From Ignavibacteriae bacterium HGW-Ignavibacteriae-1 (lineage in GTDB: Bacteria; Bacteroidota; Ignavibacteria; Kapaibacteriales; UBA2268): a stretch of DNA of 64,000 nt. Made by a program: the position numbers and the translations under genes. The stretch's first letter is position 1; each line of letters begins with the position of its first letter. Of this stretch, positions 16,791 through 29,200 are shown in pieces. The stretch is taken from assembly GCA_002839825.1 (NCBI GenBank), contig PGYU01000001.1:398698-462697 (forward strand), written 5' to 3'. The notes beneath the pieces were generated by a model. That model made no database searches. It was not told the origin of the DNA and saw only the letters and a list, made by a program, of their open reading frames with translations.

Positions 16791-18230
16791 ATGGAAAAGA
16801 TAATAATTGAAAAAAGCAGACCCGGAAGACGAGGGTATTCTTTGCCAAAGCTTGATGTCGGAACTTCCGATATGCAAAGTTCCATTCCGGAAACGTTTTT
16901 ACGCAAGGAAGCCGCAAAGTTGCCCGAGATTGCTGAAATTGAAGTAGCTCGTCATTTTGGTCGTTTGAGCCATTTAAACTACAACATCGAACAAGGTTTA
17001 TACCCCTTGGGTTCTTGTACGATGAAGTATAATCCTAAAATCAACGAAACTGTTGCATCTATGAGCGGATTTGCAGATTTACATCCCAATTCGACTGACG
17101 AGATGTCTCAAGGTGCATTGGAAGTAATGTATAAATTAGGTGAAGTACTCAAGGAAATCTCAGGTATGCAAGGTGTTTCTTTGCAACCTGCTGCAGGCTC
17201 GCAAGGCGAATTAACTGGTATATTAATGTTTAGAGCTTATCACAAACATCGTAACGATACTAAAAGAACCAAAATCCTCATCCCAAATGCTGCACACGGC
17301 ACAAACCCTGCTTCTGCGGCAATTGCAGGATTTGAAATCGTAGAAATTAATTCAAATGCCGAAGGTATGGTTGACATTGAGGATTTGCGCTCCAAAATTG
17401 GTGATGATGTTGCCGGTTTCATGCTTACAAACCCGAACACTGTGGGTATTTTTGAAAAGGAAATCGAAACAATCGCAGAACTAATCAGAGGTTGCGGTGG
17501 TTTGATGTATATGGATGGTGCAAATTTGAATGCACTTTTGGGTATAGCACGTCCGGGAGATATGGGATTTGATTGCGTTCATATCAATTTGCACAAGACA
17601 TTTTCCACTCCGCATGGTGGTGGTGGTCCCGGTTCAGGACCGGTTTGTGTAAGTGAACGATTAATTCCTTATTTGCCGATTCCACAAATATCAAAAAATA
17701 ATGATAAATACAAATTAGATTTCGGTAAAGAGCACTCAATTGGTCGCGTTCATACTTTCTTCGGAAACTTCGGAATGTTTATCAGAGCATATACATATAT
17801 CAGTATGCATGGTAATGAAGCATTGAGGCAAATATCTGAAAATGCTATAATTAACTCGAATTACTTAAGAGCACTTATTAAGGATAATTATAAAATTCCA
17901 TATACCGAATTCGGTATGCACGAATTTGTGATTTCTGCAGATTACCAAAAGGAAATGGGAGTAAGTGCCAAAGATATAGCCAAAAGATTGTTGGATTACG
18001 GTTTTCATGCCCCAACGATATATTTCCCGCTTATAGTTCACGAATGTATGTTGATAGAACCTACTGAAACTGAATCAAAGGAAAATATCGAGCAGTTTGC
18101 CGATGTTATGAATAAAATAGCTCAGGAAGCAAGAGAAAACCCTGAATTAATAACTTCTGCTCCATTGAACACTCCAATCAGAAGAGTTGATGATGCACTT
18201 GCTGCCAGAAAATTGAATATTCGTTGGTAG
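16791..18230 (+). CDS. gcvPB: Glycine dehydrogenase (decarboxylating) subunit 2
   Basis: C-terminal half of a split P-protein of the glycine cleavage system. The PLP-binding lysine is K269 in INLHKTFSTPHGGGGPG. The N-terminal SRPGRRGYSLP block is typical of the PB subunit. The 479-residue length fits the split form rather than the fused protein of about 950 residues found in most Bacteroidetes. The partner gcvPA and the gcvH/gcvT genes are not in the window. It may share a transcript with rnc (22-base gap). A terminator follows. Confidence 0.94.
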   Translation: MEKIIIEKSRPGRRGYSLPKLDVGTSDMQSSIPETFLRKEAAKLPEIAEIEVARHFGRLSHLNYNIEQGLYPLGSCTMKYNPKINETVASMSGFADLHPNSTDEMSQGALEVMYKLGEVLKEISGMQGVSLQPAAGSQGELTGILMFRAYHKHRNDTKRTKILIPNAAHGTNPASAAIAGFEIVEINSNAEGMVDIEDLRSKIGDDVAGFMLTNPNTVGIFEKEIETIAELIRGCGGLMYMDGANLNALLGIARPGDMGFDCVHINLHKTFSTPHGGGGPGSGPVCVSERLIPYLPIPQISKNNDKYKLDFGKEHSIGRVHTFFGNFGMFIRAYTYISMHGNEALRQISENAIINSNYLRALIKDNYKIPYTEFGMHEFVISADYQKEMGVSAKDIAKRLLDYGFHAPTIYFPLIVHECMLIEPTETESKENIEQFADVMNKIAQEARENPELITSAPLNTPIRRVDDALAARKLNIRW

Positions 18231-18259
18231 TTTTTTGGTTAAAATACTGTTTATTTATT

Positions 18260-18288
18260 AAAAGCGTCCATTGTGACGCTTTTTTTTT
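18260..18288 (+). terminator. Rho-independent terminator after gcvPB
   Basis: AAAGCGTC/GACGCTTT inverted repeat with a 6-base loop and a run of Ts. It closes the fab-rnc-gcvPB series. Confidence 0.9.
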
Positions 18289-18377
18289 AACTTAAAATCG
18301 TTTTTTTCCGTCATTACTTGAAACCTTTTAGACATTCATGTGTCTATTAGAATAGATGATTTTTAACCGGAGAGACA

Positions 18378-21300
18378 ATGTCGAATTTAGTTCGTAGCAT
18401 AAAATATTTGATTCTTATATTAATATCTTTAAATTTTGTGGATGCAAATTCACAATTAATGACTGCACAACAATTTGGTAAGAATAAAGTTCAATATAGA
18501 AATTTCAATTGGAAATACATCCAATCTGCAAATTTTGATGTTTATTATGATGAAGGTCATAAATACATTGCCGAATTTACTGCGTTATCAGCCGAGAAAG
18601 CGGTTGCATCTATCCAAAGCACTGTTAACTTCAGATTGACAGGTAGAGTTTCCATAGTGGTCTATGCGGCTCATAATGAATTCCAACAAACAAATGTGAT
18701 AAGTAGCTTTATGCCTGAAGGAGTCGGCGGTGTTACGGAGTTATTCAAAAATCGTGTTGTAGTGCCATTCCAAGGAGATTATGCCCAACTTGACCACGTT
18801 ATCCATCACGAGCTTGTTCATGCTGTGCTTAATGATATGTTTTACGGTGGCACTTTCCAATCTGCAATTACTTCGAGTTCGGGTTTCATGATTCCATTAT
18901 GGCTGAATGAAGGTCTTGCAGAATGGGAAAGTTTAAGCGGAATGAATACCGAAACAGATATGTTTATGCGTGATTTGCTTTTGAGCGAAAAACTTCCGCC
19001 ATTAGAAAGGTTGAACGGGTTTTTGGCTTATCGAGGCGGTCAAACATTTTATTGGTATGTAGCAGACAAATATGGCAAGGAAAAAGTCGGTGATTTTGTT
19101 AATAAGTTGAAAATTCACAGAAATCTTGATATTGCATTCGAAAGTGCATTCCAGATGGATATGGAAAGCTTTTCCGAAAAATGGGAAAGGGATTTGAAGA
19201 GGTACTATTGGCCTGATTTAGAATTATTTACCGATTTGAAAGATTTTGCAACTCAAGTGACAGACCATTTCAAAGAAAGATCTTACTACAATTCGTCTCC
19301 TGCGATTTCGCCCGACGGCGAAAAAATTGCTTTTATATCTGCACCCGGAGGGACTTTTGGAATATTTGTCCGAAATATTGATGATAAAGAATCAACTCGC
19401 GAATTGGTTAGCAGTTTTAGGAAACAAGATTTTGAAGACTTGAATATGTTGACACCCGGCATTTCTTGGGACCCAACAGGGAAAAAGATTGCTATATCAG
19501 CGAAATCCGGTAGGGAAGATGCAATATTCATAATTGATGCCGAATCCGGCGATTATGATAAAATTACTCCCGGAATTATTTCAATTTCATCTGTTGATTG
19601 GTCAAATAGTGGGAATAAATTAGCTTTCATAGGTACTGAAATTAACAGAAGTGATATTTTCATTTACGATTTGAAGACAAAAAACCTCACCAATATTACT
19701 AACGACATCTTTTCCGATAAATTCTTAAGATGGTCCGGTGATGATTCAAAGATATTTTTCGGTTCGGATAGGACAACCAATCTCTCTCCAATATTAGAAT
19801 CATTCAAAATGTGGAATTATGATGTTTATCAAACTGATTTATACGAATTGACAATAGCTGATGCTTCTATCAGAAGATTAACCTTTGATTCCGATAATGA
19901 CAAGTCATCAGTGACTCCTGTTGCCGGTCAGGATAAAATCCTATACAGTTCGGATAAAAATGGCATCAGCAACGTTTATGTGCTTGATTTGAACACTTTA
20001 GAATCAAGACCTATAACAAATTCAATCAATGCAATTACTCAAATAGCTTTGTCGAAAGATGCCTCAAAATTATTATTTACAACTCAGGTCAACGGTGGCT
20101 ATGATATTTACATGATGAGATATCCTCTTGAGAAAAAATTAGATTTTGACGAGTTGCCACTTACAAAGTTCAAGCAAAGCGAAAGCGACAAACAGAAGTT
20201 AATTGATAATATTACAAGCGAGAATAGAAAATCGGAAGAAGAAAAGCTAGTTGGTTATGGTGATTTTGAAATAGGATTTGAACAGCAAAAATTAGTTTCT
20301 CCCAACATTGATGCTATGTTGAAACGTGATGAAATTATTAATAACGAAACTGAAGTAGAAATTTCGGATTTTAAAGAAAACGATTACAAAGTAGCTTTTT
20401 CTACCGATTTAGTAATGGGAAACCCGGGATATAGTACATATTATGGAATGCAAGGCGTAACTCAAATGCTATTTAGTGATGTATTAGGCGACCATCAAAT
20501 TTTTTTCCAAGCAAACATTTTGATGGATTTGCGAAACAGTCAGTTTTACTTCGCATATAACTACTTGCCTAAAGTGATTGATTATCAGATTAGTGCATAT
20601 CATACTTCAGCATATGAGTTTAGGTTAGCTAATTTTTTCCGTAATTTCGGTACGGGTGTGAAAGCATCATACCCTATTACAATGTTTCAACGATTTGAAG
20701 TAGGTACAACTTTTATGTACTTATCGAGAGAGAATGTATTTGACCCGCAAAATATTCCGTCTGCTGAACGTTTACTTTTGGTACCTAATGTTCGTTTTAC
20801 TTATGATAATACATTATGGGGCTATTATGGTCCGCGGGACGGCTCGAGATTTTTTGTAGATGTCACTGCATCGCCTAAACTATCTGAGAACACAGGTGTA
20901 GGATTTTTGACTTTTTCCGCAGATTATAGAATCTATTTCCCACTTGGCGAATGGATTAGTATTGCTGCAAGAACAGCCGGTGCTGCAAGTTTTGGTCCTG
21001 ACCCGATTAATTTTTATATGGGTGGCACCGATAATTGGATAAATAGTAGATTCAAGAATGGGCGATTGCCTTTTAATGAGCCACAAGATTTTGCATTCAT
21101 GGCTTTCCAGACTCCTCTGAGAGGGTGGCAAGTTGCCGAATTAACAGGTAATAAATATTTCCTTTCAAATTTTGAATTGCGATTTCCATTGCTGACTGCA
21201 TTAGTAGCAGGTCCTTTGCCAATTCTCATATCAGGAATTAACGGTGCACTATTTTTCGATGTTGGCGGAGCGTGGAATAATGATTTTGTTTATGCCCAAA

Positions 21301-21467
21301 AAGATGAAAACGGAAATTTACAACCTGCTAATCTTCTTATGAGTACTGGTGTTGGCATCCGAAGTTATTTCTTGGGAATACCATGGAAAGTTGATATTGC
21401 ATGGCGAAATAATTATACGGTTTGGTCGGAACCATATTATTTGATTTCTATGGGCTTAGACTTTTAG
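18378..21467 (+). CDS. Peptidase MA-like, PD40 propeller and Omp85-like barrel fusion protein
   Basis: A 1,029-residue exported protein with a signal peptide (cut near residue 25) and three parts. Residues about 30-290 look like a gluzincin (peptidase MA) fold, with the zinc motif H144-E-L-V-H148 and WLNEGLAEWES, in which E178 is the likely third ligand. Residues about 305-580 hold five or six PD40/TolB-type propeller strands, such as SSPAISPDGEKIAFIS and SSVDWSNSGNKLAFIG. The C-terminal 350 or so residues resemble the Omp85/BamA surface-antigen barrel, including FFDVGGAWNND and a last strand ending in an aromatic. A GGAGAG site supports the start. It is probably an outer-membrane protein with a periplasmic peptidase-like part. 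Whether the peptidase is active is unknown. Confidence 0.78.
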   Translation: MSNLVRSIKYLILILISLNFVDANSQLMTAQQFGKNKVQYRNFNWKYIQSANFDVYYDEGHKYIAEFTALSAEKAVASIQSTVNFRLTGRVSIVVYAAHNEFQQTNVISSFMPEGVGGVTELFKNRVVVPFQGDYAQLDHVIHHELVHAVLNDMFYGGTFQSAITSSSGFMIPLWLNEGLAEWESLSGMNTETDMFMRDLLLSEKLPPLERLNGFLAYRGGQTFYWYVADKYGKEKVGDFVNKLKIHRNLDIAFESAFQMDMESFSEKWERDLKRYYWPDLELFTDLKDFATQVTDHFKERSYYNSSPAISPDGEKIAFISAPGGTFGIFVRNIDDKESTRELVSSFRKQDFEDLNMLTPGISWDPTGKKIAISAKSGREDAIFIIDAESGDYDKITPGIISISSVDWSNSGNKLAFIGTEINRSDIFIYDLKTKNLTNITNDIFSDKFLRWSGDDSKIFFGSDRTTNLSPILESFKMWNYDVYQTDLYELTIADASIRRLTFDSDNDKSSVTPVAGQDKILYSSDKNGISNVYVLDLNTLESRPITNSINAITQIALSKDASKLLFTTQVNGGYDIYMMRYPLEKKLDFDELPLTKFKQSESDKQKLIDNITSENRKSEEEKLVGYGDFEIGFEQQKLVSPNIDAMLKRDEIINNETEVEISDFKENDYKVAFSTDLVMGNPGYSTYYGMQGVTQMLFSDVLGDHQIFFQANILMDLRNSQFYFAYNYLPKVIDYQISAYHTSAYEFRLANFFRNFGTGVKASYPITMFQRFEVGTTFMYLSRENVFDPQNIPSAERLLLVPNVRFTYDNTLWGYYGPRDGSRFFVDVTASPKLSENTGVGFLTFSADYRIYFPLGEWISIAARTAGAASFGPDPINFYMGGTDNWINSRFKNGRLPFNEPQDFAFMAFQTPLRGWQVAELTGNKYFLSNFELRFPLLTALVAGPLPILISGINGALFFDVGGAWNNDFVYAQKDENGNLQPANLLMSTGVGIRSYFLGIPWKVDIAWRNNYTVWSEPYYLISMGLDF

Positions 21468-21508
21468 AGACTACGCTTTTTTACATGAAAATTCCCGTGT
21501 ATAGAGTC

Positions 21509-21534
21509 AGACGGAGTTCTACGGCTCTGTCTTT
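21509..21534 (+). terminator. Possible terminator between convergent genes
   Basis: Imperfect inverted repeat AGACGGAG/CTCTGTCT with a short T stretch, located in the 65-base gap between the barrel fusion and the leftward TPR lipoprotein gene. One G-T pair weakens the stem. Confidence 0.4.
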
Positions 21535-23167
21535 ACTTTATTTTCTCTGCTAAATCTAACAATTTTTTGTCTTCAGGAAACAATTCTAAACCAATCTTCA
21601 GATATTTTTTTGCATTTTCTATGTCATTCAACTTCAAATATACCTCAACAAGATGCATACAAATCTCAGCAGATACAGTTTCAGTTTTTTCGTAGGATTT
21701 TAACAAATACTCAAGAGCCTTATCATATTTCCCCATTTTGAACATTATCCAACCATATGTGTCGAGATAAGAGGCATTCTCGGGGTCTTCCTTCAAAGAA
21801 AATTCTGACATTTTCAGAGCATTTTGCAAATCAATATTCTGCTCTGAAAGCGTATAAGCATAATTATTATTCAATAAAGCATTATCAGGCATAATCATCA
21901 TTGCCTTTTTGTAATATTGATTCGATTTATCATAATCGTCCAACTCATGATAAATAAAGCCAAGATTAGACAATATATCGGCATTATCGCTATCTAACTT
22001 TGATGCTTGTAACATTAAGTTTTCCGCAGTTTGATAATCATCAGTTTGCATATAAGCAATTCCGAGAAAATAATGATATCGCATATCATCTTCGCCGCCA
22101 TCAAAATCTTTCAAAATTTCGATGACTCTGTTCCATCTTCCGGAAAACACATAAATTTGAGCAATTTCTACGGCATTGAATGATTCATTTTCAGCATTTT
22201 TAAGTAAAAAATCTAAGAACTTATCAGCTTTGACAGTATCGCCTATTTGTTGATTAACAGCTCCGCCCACAAATTGCATGAATTCTTCAAATTGGAATCT
22301 GTTATCAATCTTATCTGCAAACCTTCTTGCTTGAGTGGTGTCAGTTTCGAAAGAATTCATCAAAAAATATGCACCGACTCGGGAATACATTGTTTTCACA
22401 TCATCAAAGTTCCACTTTTTCTCCGATGAAAATACCAAATCTATCGCACTCTCTATGTTCTTGTTCTCCAAATAAAAATCAAGCAGTACACTGTGTGGAT
22501 TGAAATTATCAGGTGCTTTTGCAATCATTTTCATTAGAGTATTTTTTTGGCTTACAGTGTCTTTCAATGACTTGGAAATTTCCGATATTCGGTACAAAGT
22601 GAACAAGTCTAATTTATCTTCGGGCACTTTAGAAAAGTACTCAAGTGCTTTGCGTTTGTCTGTATATTCATAGACACTAGCGATATAAATCAACAGTTCA
22701 TCTTTGCCGAATTTTTCGTAACTATGCTCAAGAACTTGAATAGCTTCATCGTATCTTCTCAACGGAATGAGAATTTCAACTAATAATAAGTAAGCAGGTT
22801 CAAATTCAGGGTCTAATTCAATTGCATTGCTGATTGCTTCATGGGCTAATTCAAATTTGTACAAATTTCTGTATGAATTGGCTAATGCAAGATAAATCCC
22901 CGGGCTTTGGTCGTATCGTAATGCTTCTTGAAATTCAATTGCCGAAAGAGCAAATTCGCTCTGATTTTGGAGTGTTGACCCACGGACGACGTGACTAATT
23001 GCAGCCTTTTGCAATTGGGTGGTGTCAACCTGCATTATGAAACCTTTGGCTAAAATATTCGATATGTCGTATTTAGTGGTTTTGGGTGAGCTTGAACAAG
23101 CACCTAATAATACAAGTAAAGAAATCGAGAAGATGTTTAGGAATGTCAGTCTTTCAATATATTTCAT
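21533..23167 (-). CDS. TPR-repeat outer-envelope lipoprotein
   Basis: A 544-residue lipoprotein: hydrophobic leader and lipobox LGAC with acylated C24. TPR units follow from about residue 55 to the end, for example PGIYLALANSYRNLYKFELA, the unit FIYHELDDYDKSNQYYKKAM and GKYDKALEYLLKSYEKTETV. It probably works as a protein-binding scaffold on a membrane facing the periplasm. It lies 49 bases downstream of the giant YD-repeat gene on the same strand, so the two may share a transcript and might act together, but that is inference. I do not recognise a more specific family. Confidence 0.82.
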   Translation of the reverse strand: MKYIERLTFLNIFSISLLVLLGACSSSPKTTKYDISNILAKGFIMQVDTTQLQKAAISHVVRGSTLQNQSEFALSAIEFQEALRYDQSPGIYLALANSYRNLYKFELAHEAISNAIELDPEFEPAYLLLVEILIPLRRYDEAIQVLEHSYEKFGKDELLIYIASVYEYTDKRKALEYFSKVPEDKLDLFTLYRISEISKSLKDTVSQKNTLMKMIAKAPDNFNPHSVLLDFYLENKNIESAIDLVFSSEKKWNFDDVKTMYSRVGAYFLMNSFETDTTQARRFADKIDNRFQFEEFMQFVGGAVNQQIGDTVKADKFLDFLLKNAENESFNAVEIAQIYVFSGRWNRVIEILKDFDGGEDDMRYHYFLGIAYMQTDDYQTAENLMLQASKLDSDNADILSNLGFIYHELDDYDKSNQYYKKAMMIMPDNALLNNNYAYTLSEQNIDLQNALKMSEFSLKEDPENASYLDTYGWIMFKMGKYDKALEYLLKSYEKTETVSAEICMHLVEVYLKLNDIENAKKYLKIGLELFPEDKKLLDLAEKIK

Positions 23168-23216
23168 TTATGTTTGCGTCTTTTGGAATTTTAATAAAAG
23201 TTTATGTAATAATAGA

Positions 23217-26200
23217 TTAACGTAGAAAACGAAAATAATTTTGATAAATGGGGCTAATATTTCTTAAATTCAAATCATCAAGTGTGTCGAATCTATATGG
23301 AAGTTCAATTTTGCTATCGTATTTCCATCTTGTGTCTAACTTATCATTGTAGTCTAAGCGCAACATTTTGGACATTACATTTGCAATGTTTTCATCCATC
23401 AATCTTAAGAAATCATAAAAAACTTTAGGTACATGATTGATGCCTTTCGGTACATTGATATTTGGCTTGTACAGTTTAAATCCCGGGTTGAATATGTTTA
23501 CTTGATGATGTGTGTTTGTTTCGTTTTCCAAAACTTCCTGCTGAAACATTTCAAAATTTTCTTGCAAACTATTCAAGGATTCTTTCCACTGGTCAATAGG
23601 TTCAGAAGCATCAACTACAAAATGAACATAATCATTTTGATGCATGATAGAGTCCATCATCACAAAATCAATGCAAATAGGAGAGATGTCTGTAACATTT
23701 GATGGTAATTCATATTGCCCGCTTGATAATTGCGTGTTTATCAAATTGAGGATTCGTACAAATTGGTCTTCATCAAATTCTAAGAATTTCATCAAACTTA
23801 AAATATTCTCGATTCGGTTGCTTGTGGTACGAGGAATCTTATGATAATCATAAATAATCGGCGACATATATGCTTTTTTGAATATGGAATCGCTAAGTTG
23901 CTCCATTCCGGTTGGAATGATTGCAAAAACAGGTTTTGTGTGGCTTGATGCTTTAACAATCAAATCAGTATCAATATCTTTCGGACTCAAGAAATTTAAT
24001 TTCGTCGAATATTGGTTGAAATCGCTTCTTACTTTATAAGTCTTAAAATGATTATACTGTAGATTTAACTCCTCGTCAATCATTTCGCCAATCAAGTTGT
24101 CCCTTTTGATTTGCTCCACTATTTTACTATGCTTGTCAGCACCTCCAATTATCAATTTGGAATCAACATAATATTTGATTATGTCGCTCAAATTTGGTTT
24201 TGTTTCCATGTTTTTGAGAGGAGGCAGAAAAGATGAAACCCGTTCTAATCGCTTATTACGAGTGATGAAGATTTTGAAATCTCTATGGTAGAAATCCACT
24301 CCGTCGTAATACAAGCCTGTTTCGGGAATTGAAACAAAGTTTCTGAATTTATATAGTTGATTTGGAGATTTCGATTCATCAACCACGTCATAAGTGAAAT
24401 ATTCGCTATAAATAATTGAATCAGCGGATGAATAAGCGAGCAAATTTCCAAATGCATCTTTTATCAAATTATTGGGATTGCCTAATGAATCGAATGAAAA
24501 CAAGAGTTCATGGTTTTCGAAAAGTTTGTAAAAATAGTTGCTTACTTGCAAACCATCACTATTCTTGGTCAGAGCGAAGAAATTTGGGGATTGACTTTCG
24601 ATAGGTATATCAAAATAGTGGCTCGTATCTTTACCTATTGATTTGGACAAGATGCCTTTATTGTTATAACGGAATGTGATGAAATCACCGTTTGGCGCCG
24701 AATAACCGATTAATTGGTCTTCGTTATTGTAAAAAAATCCGTATTGCTCATCGCCGTTAGCAATTGAACTAACATTTTCCGATTCATTAGTATAGAAAAA
24801 CGCATCGCCAATCTTATGTGGAATATTGCTGTTTGACCCATATTCGTATTTCAAATCTCCGTTGTCGATTCTTGATATAATTCTGCCCGTATTATCGTGA
24901 TTGTATATCGTCGTCACATCTTTAGTCGCTACTTTAGTATATTCCGACCATTCGTTATAAGTTAAAGCAAGTAGCGAGGTATCTGTGTTACTCGAAATTT
25001 TCAGCAATCTGTCAGCATAGTCATAGTTGTAATTGTAAGATTTGCTCAGAACTCCTGAAGAGTAAATACTTAGGTTTGAGAGCCTGTTTTTCGAATCATA
25101 ATCATATCTAACTTCAAAATCTTCATCGTATTGAATACGGAATGGCAAATCGCTTTTGTTCTTATGGACAATGATTGTTTGATTAGCACCAAATCTTACA
25201 GTATCAATAATAAAGTTTGTTGCTTTGTTGATATGAATCAGACTCTCGTCATTTACTGATAATGATTTCAAGTTATCAAGATTATCATATTGGTATGTAA
25301 TAATATTTTCATGACCATTTGAAAGTTTCTTTAAGCGATGCAACCTATCGGCTCTGTCATATTCATATGTTATGAGTTCTAACTCGGGATTTGTTCGTGA
25401 AATAGTTTTGGTTTGCCCAATGTCAGTATAAGTATAATCAAATTCGTTGCCTGCTTGGTCAAATCGCAATTTCAATCGGTTCCATTCATCATATTCAAAA
25501 GAGTTCTCAAATCCTGTCGGGTAATCCTTAATAATCAAATTCGAGTTCCCATCATAAAAGTAGGAGAATTTTTTACCGGCTTTTTCGATGCTTTGCAAAT
25601 TGATTTTTGTATCGTAGGAGAAATCGTATTTCAATGAATTATAATCAAAAGACTCAAATTCGCCGATAGGTGAATTTTCAAAATTGATTACGTTTTTGTT
25701 TGAATGACTGATTCGTGTCAAATTATGGTTTGCATCATAAAAATAATTATAAGTGCCGATTGTAGGAATTGAAACTGAAGTAACATTTTGATTCAAGTTG
25801 AAATTGACTGTTGATTGGAGCACATTGTTTACACGTGTTTCGAATAAATTATTGCTTGAGATGATTGCAAATTCTACCCCATCAGACTTAATTGAACTCG
25901 GTTTCAACTGCTTTCCGTTGTAATTATACAAATACGTTAATGAACTGTTTTTGTAGTTGCTTATCCTGCCATACTTATCTTCGCGATAAAAATAATTTGT
26001 ATCGCCGTTTTGAGTGGTGCTTATCCTATTGCCAATATTGTCATATTTTGAATTGCCGGTTCGTCCGATTCTGTCAGTTTTGCTTATAATTCTATAATAA
26101 TTATCCAATCGAAATGTTGTAGTATCCCCGGTTTTATCGTACATTTTGAAGTCGTTAGCTTGTTTGTTGTATCGGAAGTTAAGTTGGTAATCGTTTGGAG

Positions 26201-29200
26201 AAATTATCGAAGTAAGGTTGCCTAATGCATTATATTGAAATTCGAAACTGTTTCCCATTGGTTCAGCAATACTTATGATTTCTCCAACTGAATTGTAGCC
26301 GAATTGCAAAGAATCAAATCTATTGACCACGTATGTAATTGGTCGCCTTGCCTTATCATAACGAACCAAAAATTCCGCGTTAGTCCTATCAATAAAACTT
26401 GAAATATCGCCGCTATTTTTATATGAATACAGTTCCGAAGTGCCATCGTGAAAGTTTTGTCTTAAAATTCTACCATTTTTATCTCGGAAATATTGGATTG
26501 AATTATTATTGAAATCTGTTTTTTGGTTTGGCAATCCTATATGGTTATTGCTGAAATTGATTTTATAATCATTCAGGTATGCGTATGAACTCACAAACCC
26601 GAAATTATCATAAGTCATTCTTGAAAAAGGTGTCCCATTCAAATCTACCGAAACAAGATTTCCGTTCAGATAGTTTGCCGATAAGTCAAAGTCATACATC
26701 TGAACGCTCTTAATTCGATTATTGTTATTCGTAATCTTCAGCGTATCATGCAATTCATTTACAATTTGTGCCAAATTCAAATCACTATCATACGAAAAGT
26801 GCTTTGAGCTATTTGCATCATAGATTTTCGACAAAAGACCAAAAGAATTATATTCAAAATTTGTTGCAAATCCTCTTTCCGTTATTTTTTGGACTTTCTG
26901 CCCATACTGATTATAAATATATCGAATGGAATCGCCACCGGAGAAACTAATTTTTGACAGTAAATCATTTTCATATTGAAGCGCGATGGATCTATTTTCG
27001 TTATCTACAAAATTTGAAATATTGCCATATTCATTATACAATATTCCGGTCGAATTCATATTTGGGTTAATGATTGAAATCAAATTACCAATCGGGCTGT
27101 AATTCAAAGCGTATCTGTTATTATCGCCATTTGTATATGAACTGATTAATGAGGAATTGGCATATGTTAGTCCAAATTTTAACCCATCAGCAAAAATTTC
27201 GCTCAATCTCTCCGCATCATCATAGTATATTCTTAACTCGTCGTTTGCGCCATTTGTCGCAGATATAAGTTTATAAAAGCCATTGAAATTATATGTATAA
27301 TTGAAGTTGTTGTAGTAACTGATTGACATACTTCCGGGTGATGTCAACAATTTATGCGTATTGCCATATTGAGTGATTTGCTTTAATGAACCTAATGAAT
27401 TATAATCATAAGTTGTTTTTTGTTGTTCTTGATTTACAATTTCACTGACTTTGCCTAACTGGTTATATGAATAAGCTAAGAGATTTTGATTGTCTTTTTT
27501 GATTTCTGAAAGCCTATTCATTTTATCATAAGTGAATGCCAATACATTCAGCCCCTTGTCAATACTTGATAATTTTCTGATGGAATTGTATTTATACTCT
27601 ATTGGTGTGCCATTGTTGATTGATATAGATTCGGCAAGTCCATTCAAGTTATTGCCAAAACCAATATGAACTTGTCCCTGCTTGGTTAAAGCGATTAGAT
27701 TTCCAAATAAGTCATAGTTGAAAGTAGCAATAGTTTGTGAATTGCGTATAACAGATTCGAGATTGTTTAAAATGCCATACTGAAAAACATATTGAACATT
27801 GGATGGAGAGATATAGTTAGTCAGATTGGAAAAGGCATCATATTGGAATAGCTTTGTACCATTTGGGTTTGAATATGAGATAAGTCTTGATAATTTATCA
27901 TAAGCAAACTTTTCTTGGAATCCTAAAACTGTTCTTTCGGTCATTTCATTATTCAGATTGTAAGTCAGGCTCGAAACTAAGCTATTACCATTATATTCTC
28001 TTATCAAATTGTCTCTATCGTCATACTCGTATTTGTATTCTATATTATTGAAGTCAAGCAATGAGGCAAGTTTTCGATTTTTTTCATAGACTAATTGGGC
28101 TTGTGTAGCAATTGGAGTTTTGAAAATAATTGTATCGAAACTCATATAATCAACAATGAACTCGGGTAGGTTGCCGATTTTGAGTGATTTTGGTCTCATT
28201 GCCGAATCATATAAAAAACTGACTTCGATCCCATCATTAAATACGACTTTAGATAAATTCGAGCCATTGACATATTCAAATAGCTTTGAACTATTATTTG
28301 GGTAAGCAATTTTGGTGAACAATCCTTTGAAATTATTCTCGAACATATAAATAATCCTGTCCGGTTGGGTAAAAGAGGAAAAATTTCCGAATTGGTCATA
28401 TCGGAAATCATACAAAATATCGTCCGAAAAGTAAATTCGAGTCGGATTTCCTCTGCTATCGTTATCAAATCTAATGAGTAGGTCATCAATTTCAAAACTT
28501 TTCAAGATGCCTTTGCTGTCGAAGTCAAAATCAAAACTTCTATTGCCACTCGTAATCGTATAGATTATGCCTGTTTGATTTCGCGTAAATTTCCATTGAT
28601 TGGTTTCAGCATCTGTAAATTCCAATAAATTTCCAAAAGAATCATATGAGTACAGGGCTTGCCTATTCAGAGGATTGATTGACATTGTCAGTAAACCTAA
28701 ATCGTTATAGAAAAATCTGCTTGTGGATTCGCCGGGATTTTCAATTGCTGTCAGTTCGTATTTATCATTGTAGCTATACAAAACTGTGGAACTGTTTGCT
28801 TTAGTGATTCGAGTAGTCCTGAAAAGGGTATCTGAATCAAATTTGTAAAAGCTGCCATTCGGCAAAATTACTTTAAACGCTCCTTTGGGTTTATTGCTTT
28901 CAAAGCTGTAATTTTCATTGTTGCCGATTGTTATATTTTTCACTGAAAGGTCTGATTCATATTCAACATTGATGCTGTTTCCGGCAGGATAAGTTATTTT
29001 GCTTAACAAGTTGCAATCATCGTACTCATACCTGTAAATCGAAGCATCAGGATAAGTGACTTTTATCAGATTATCTGCCTCATCATACTCATATCTTATC
29101 TCAAGAGTATCGCCAAATCTAAGTTTTGACAATTTTTCATTTGTGTAACTCAATGTCAGTTTGTTGCCCGATGGAAATAGAACTTGAGTCAATCTGTTTT

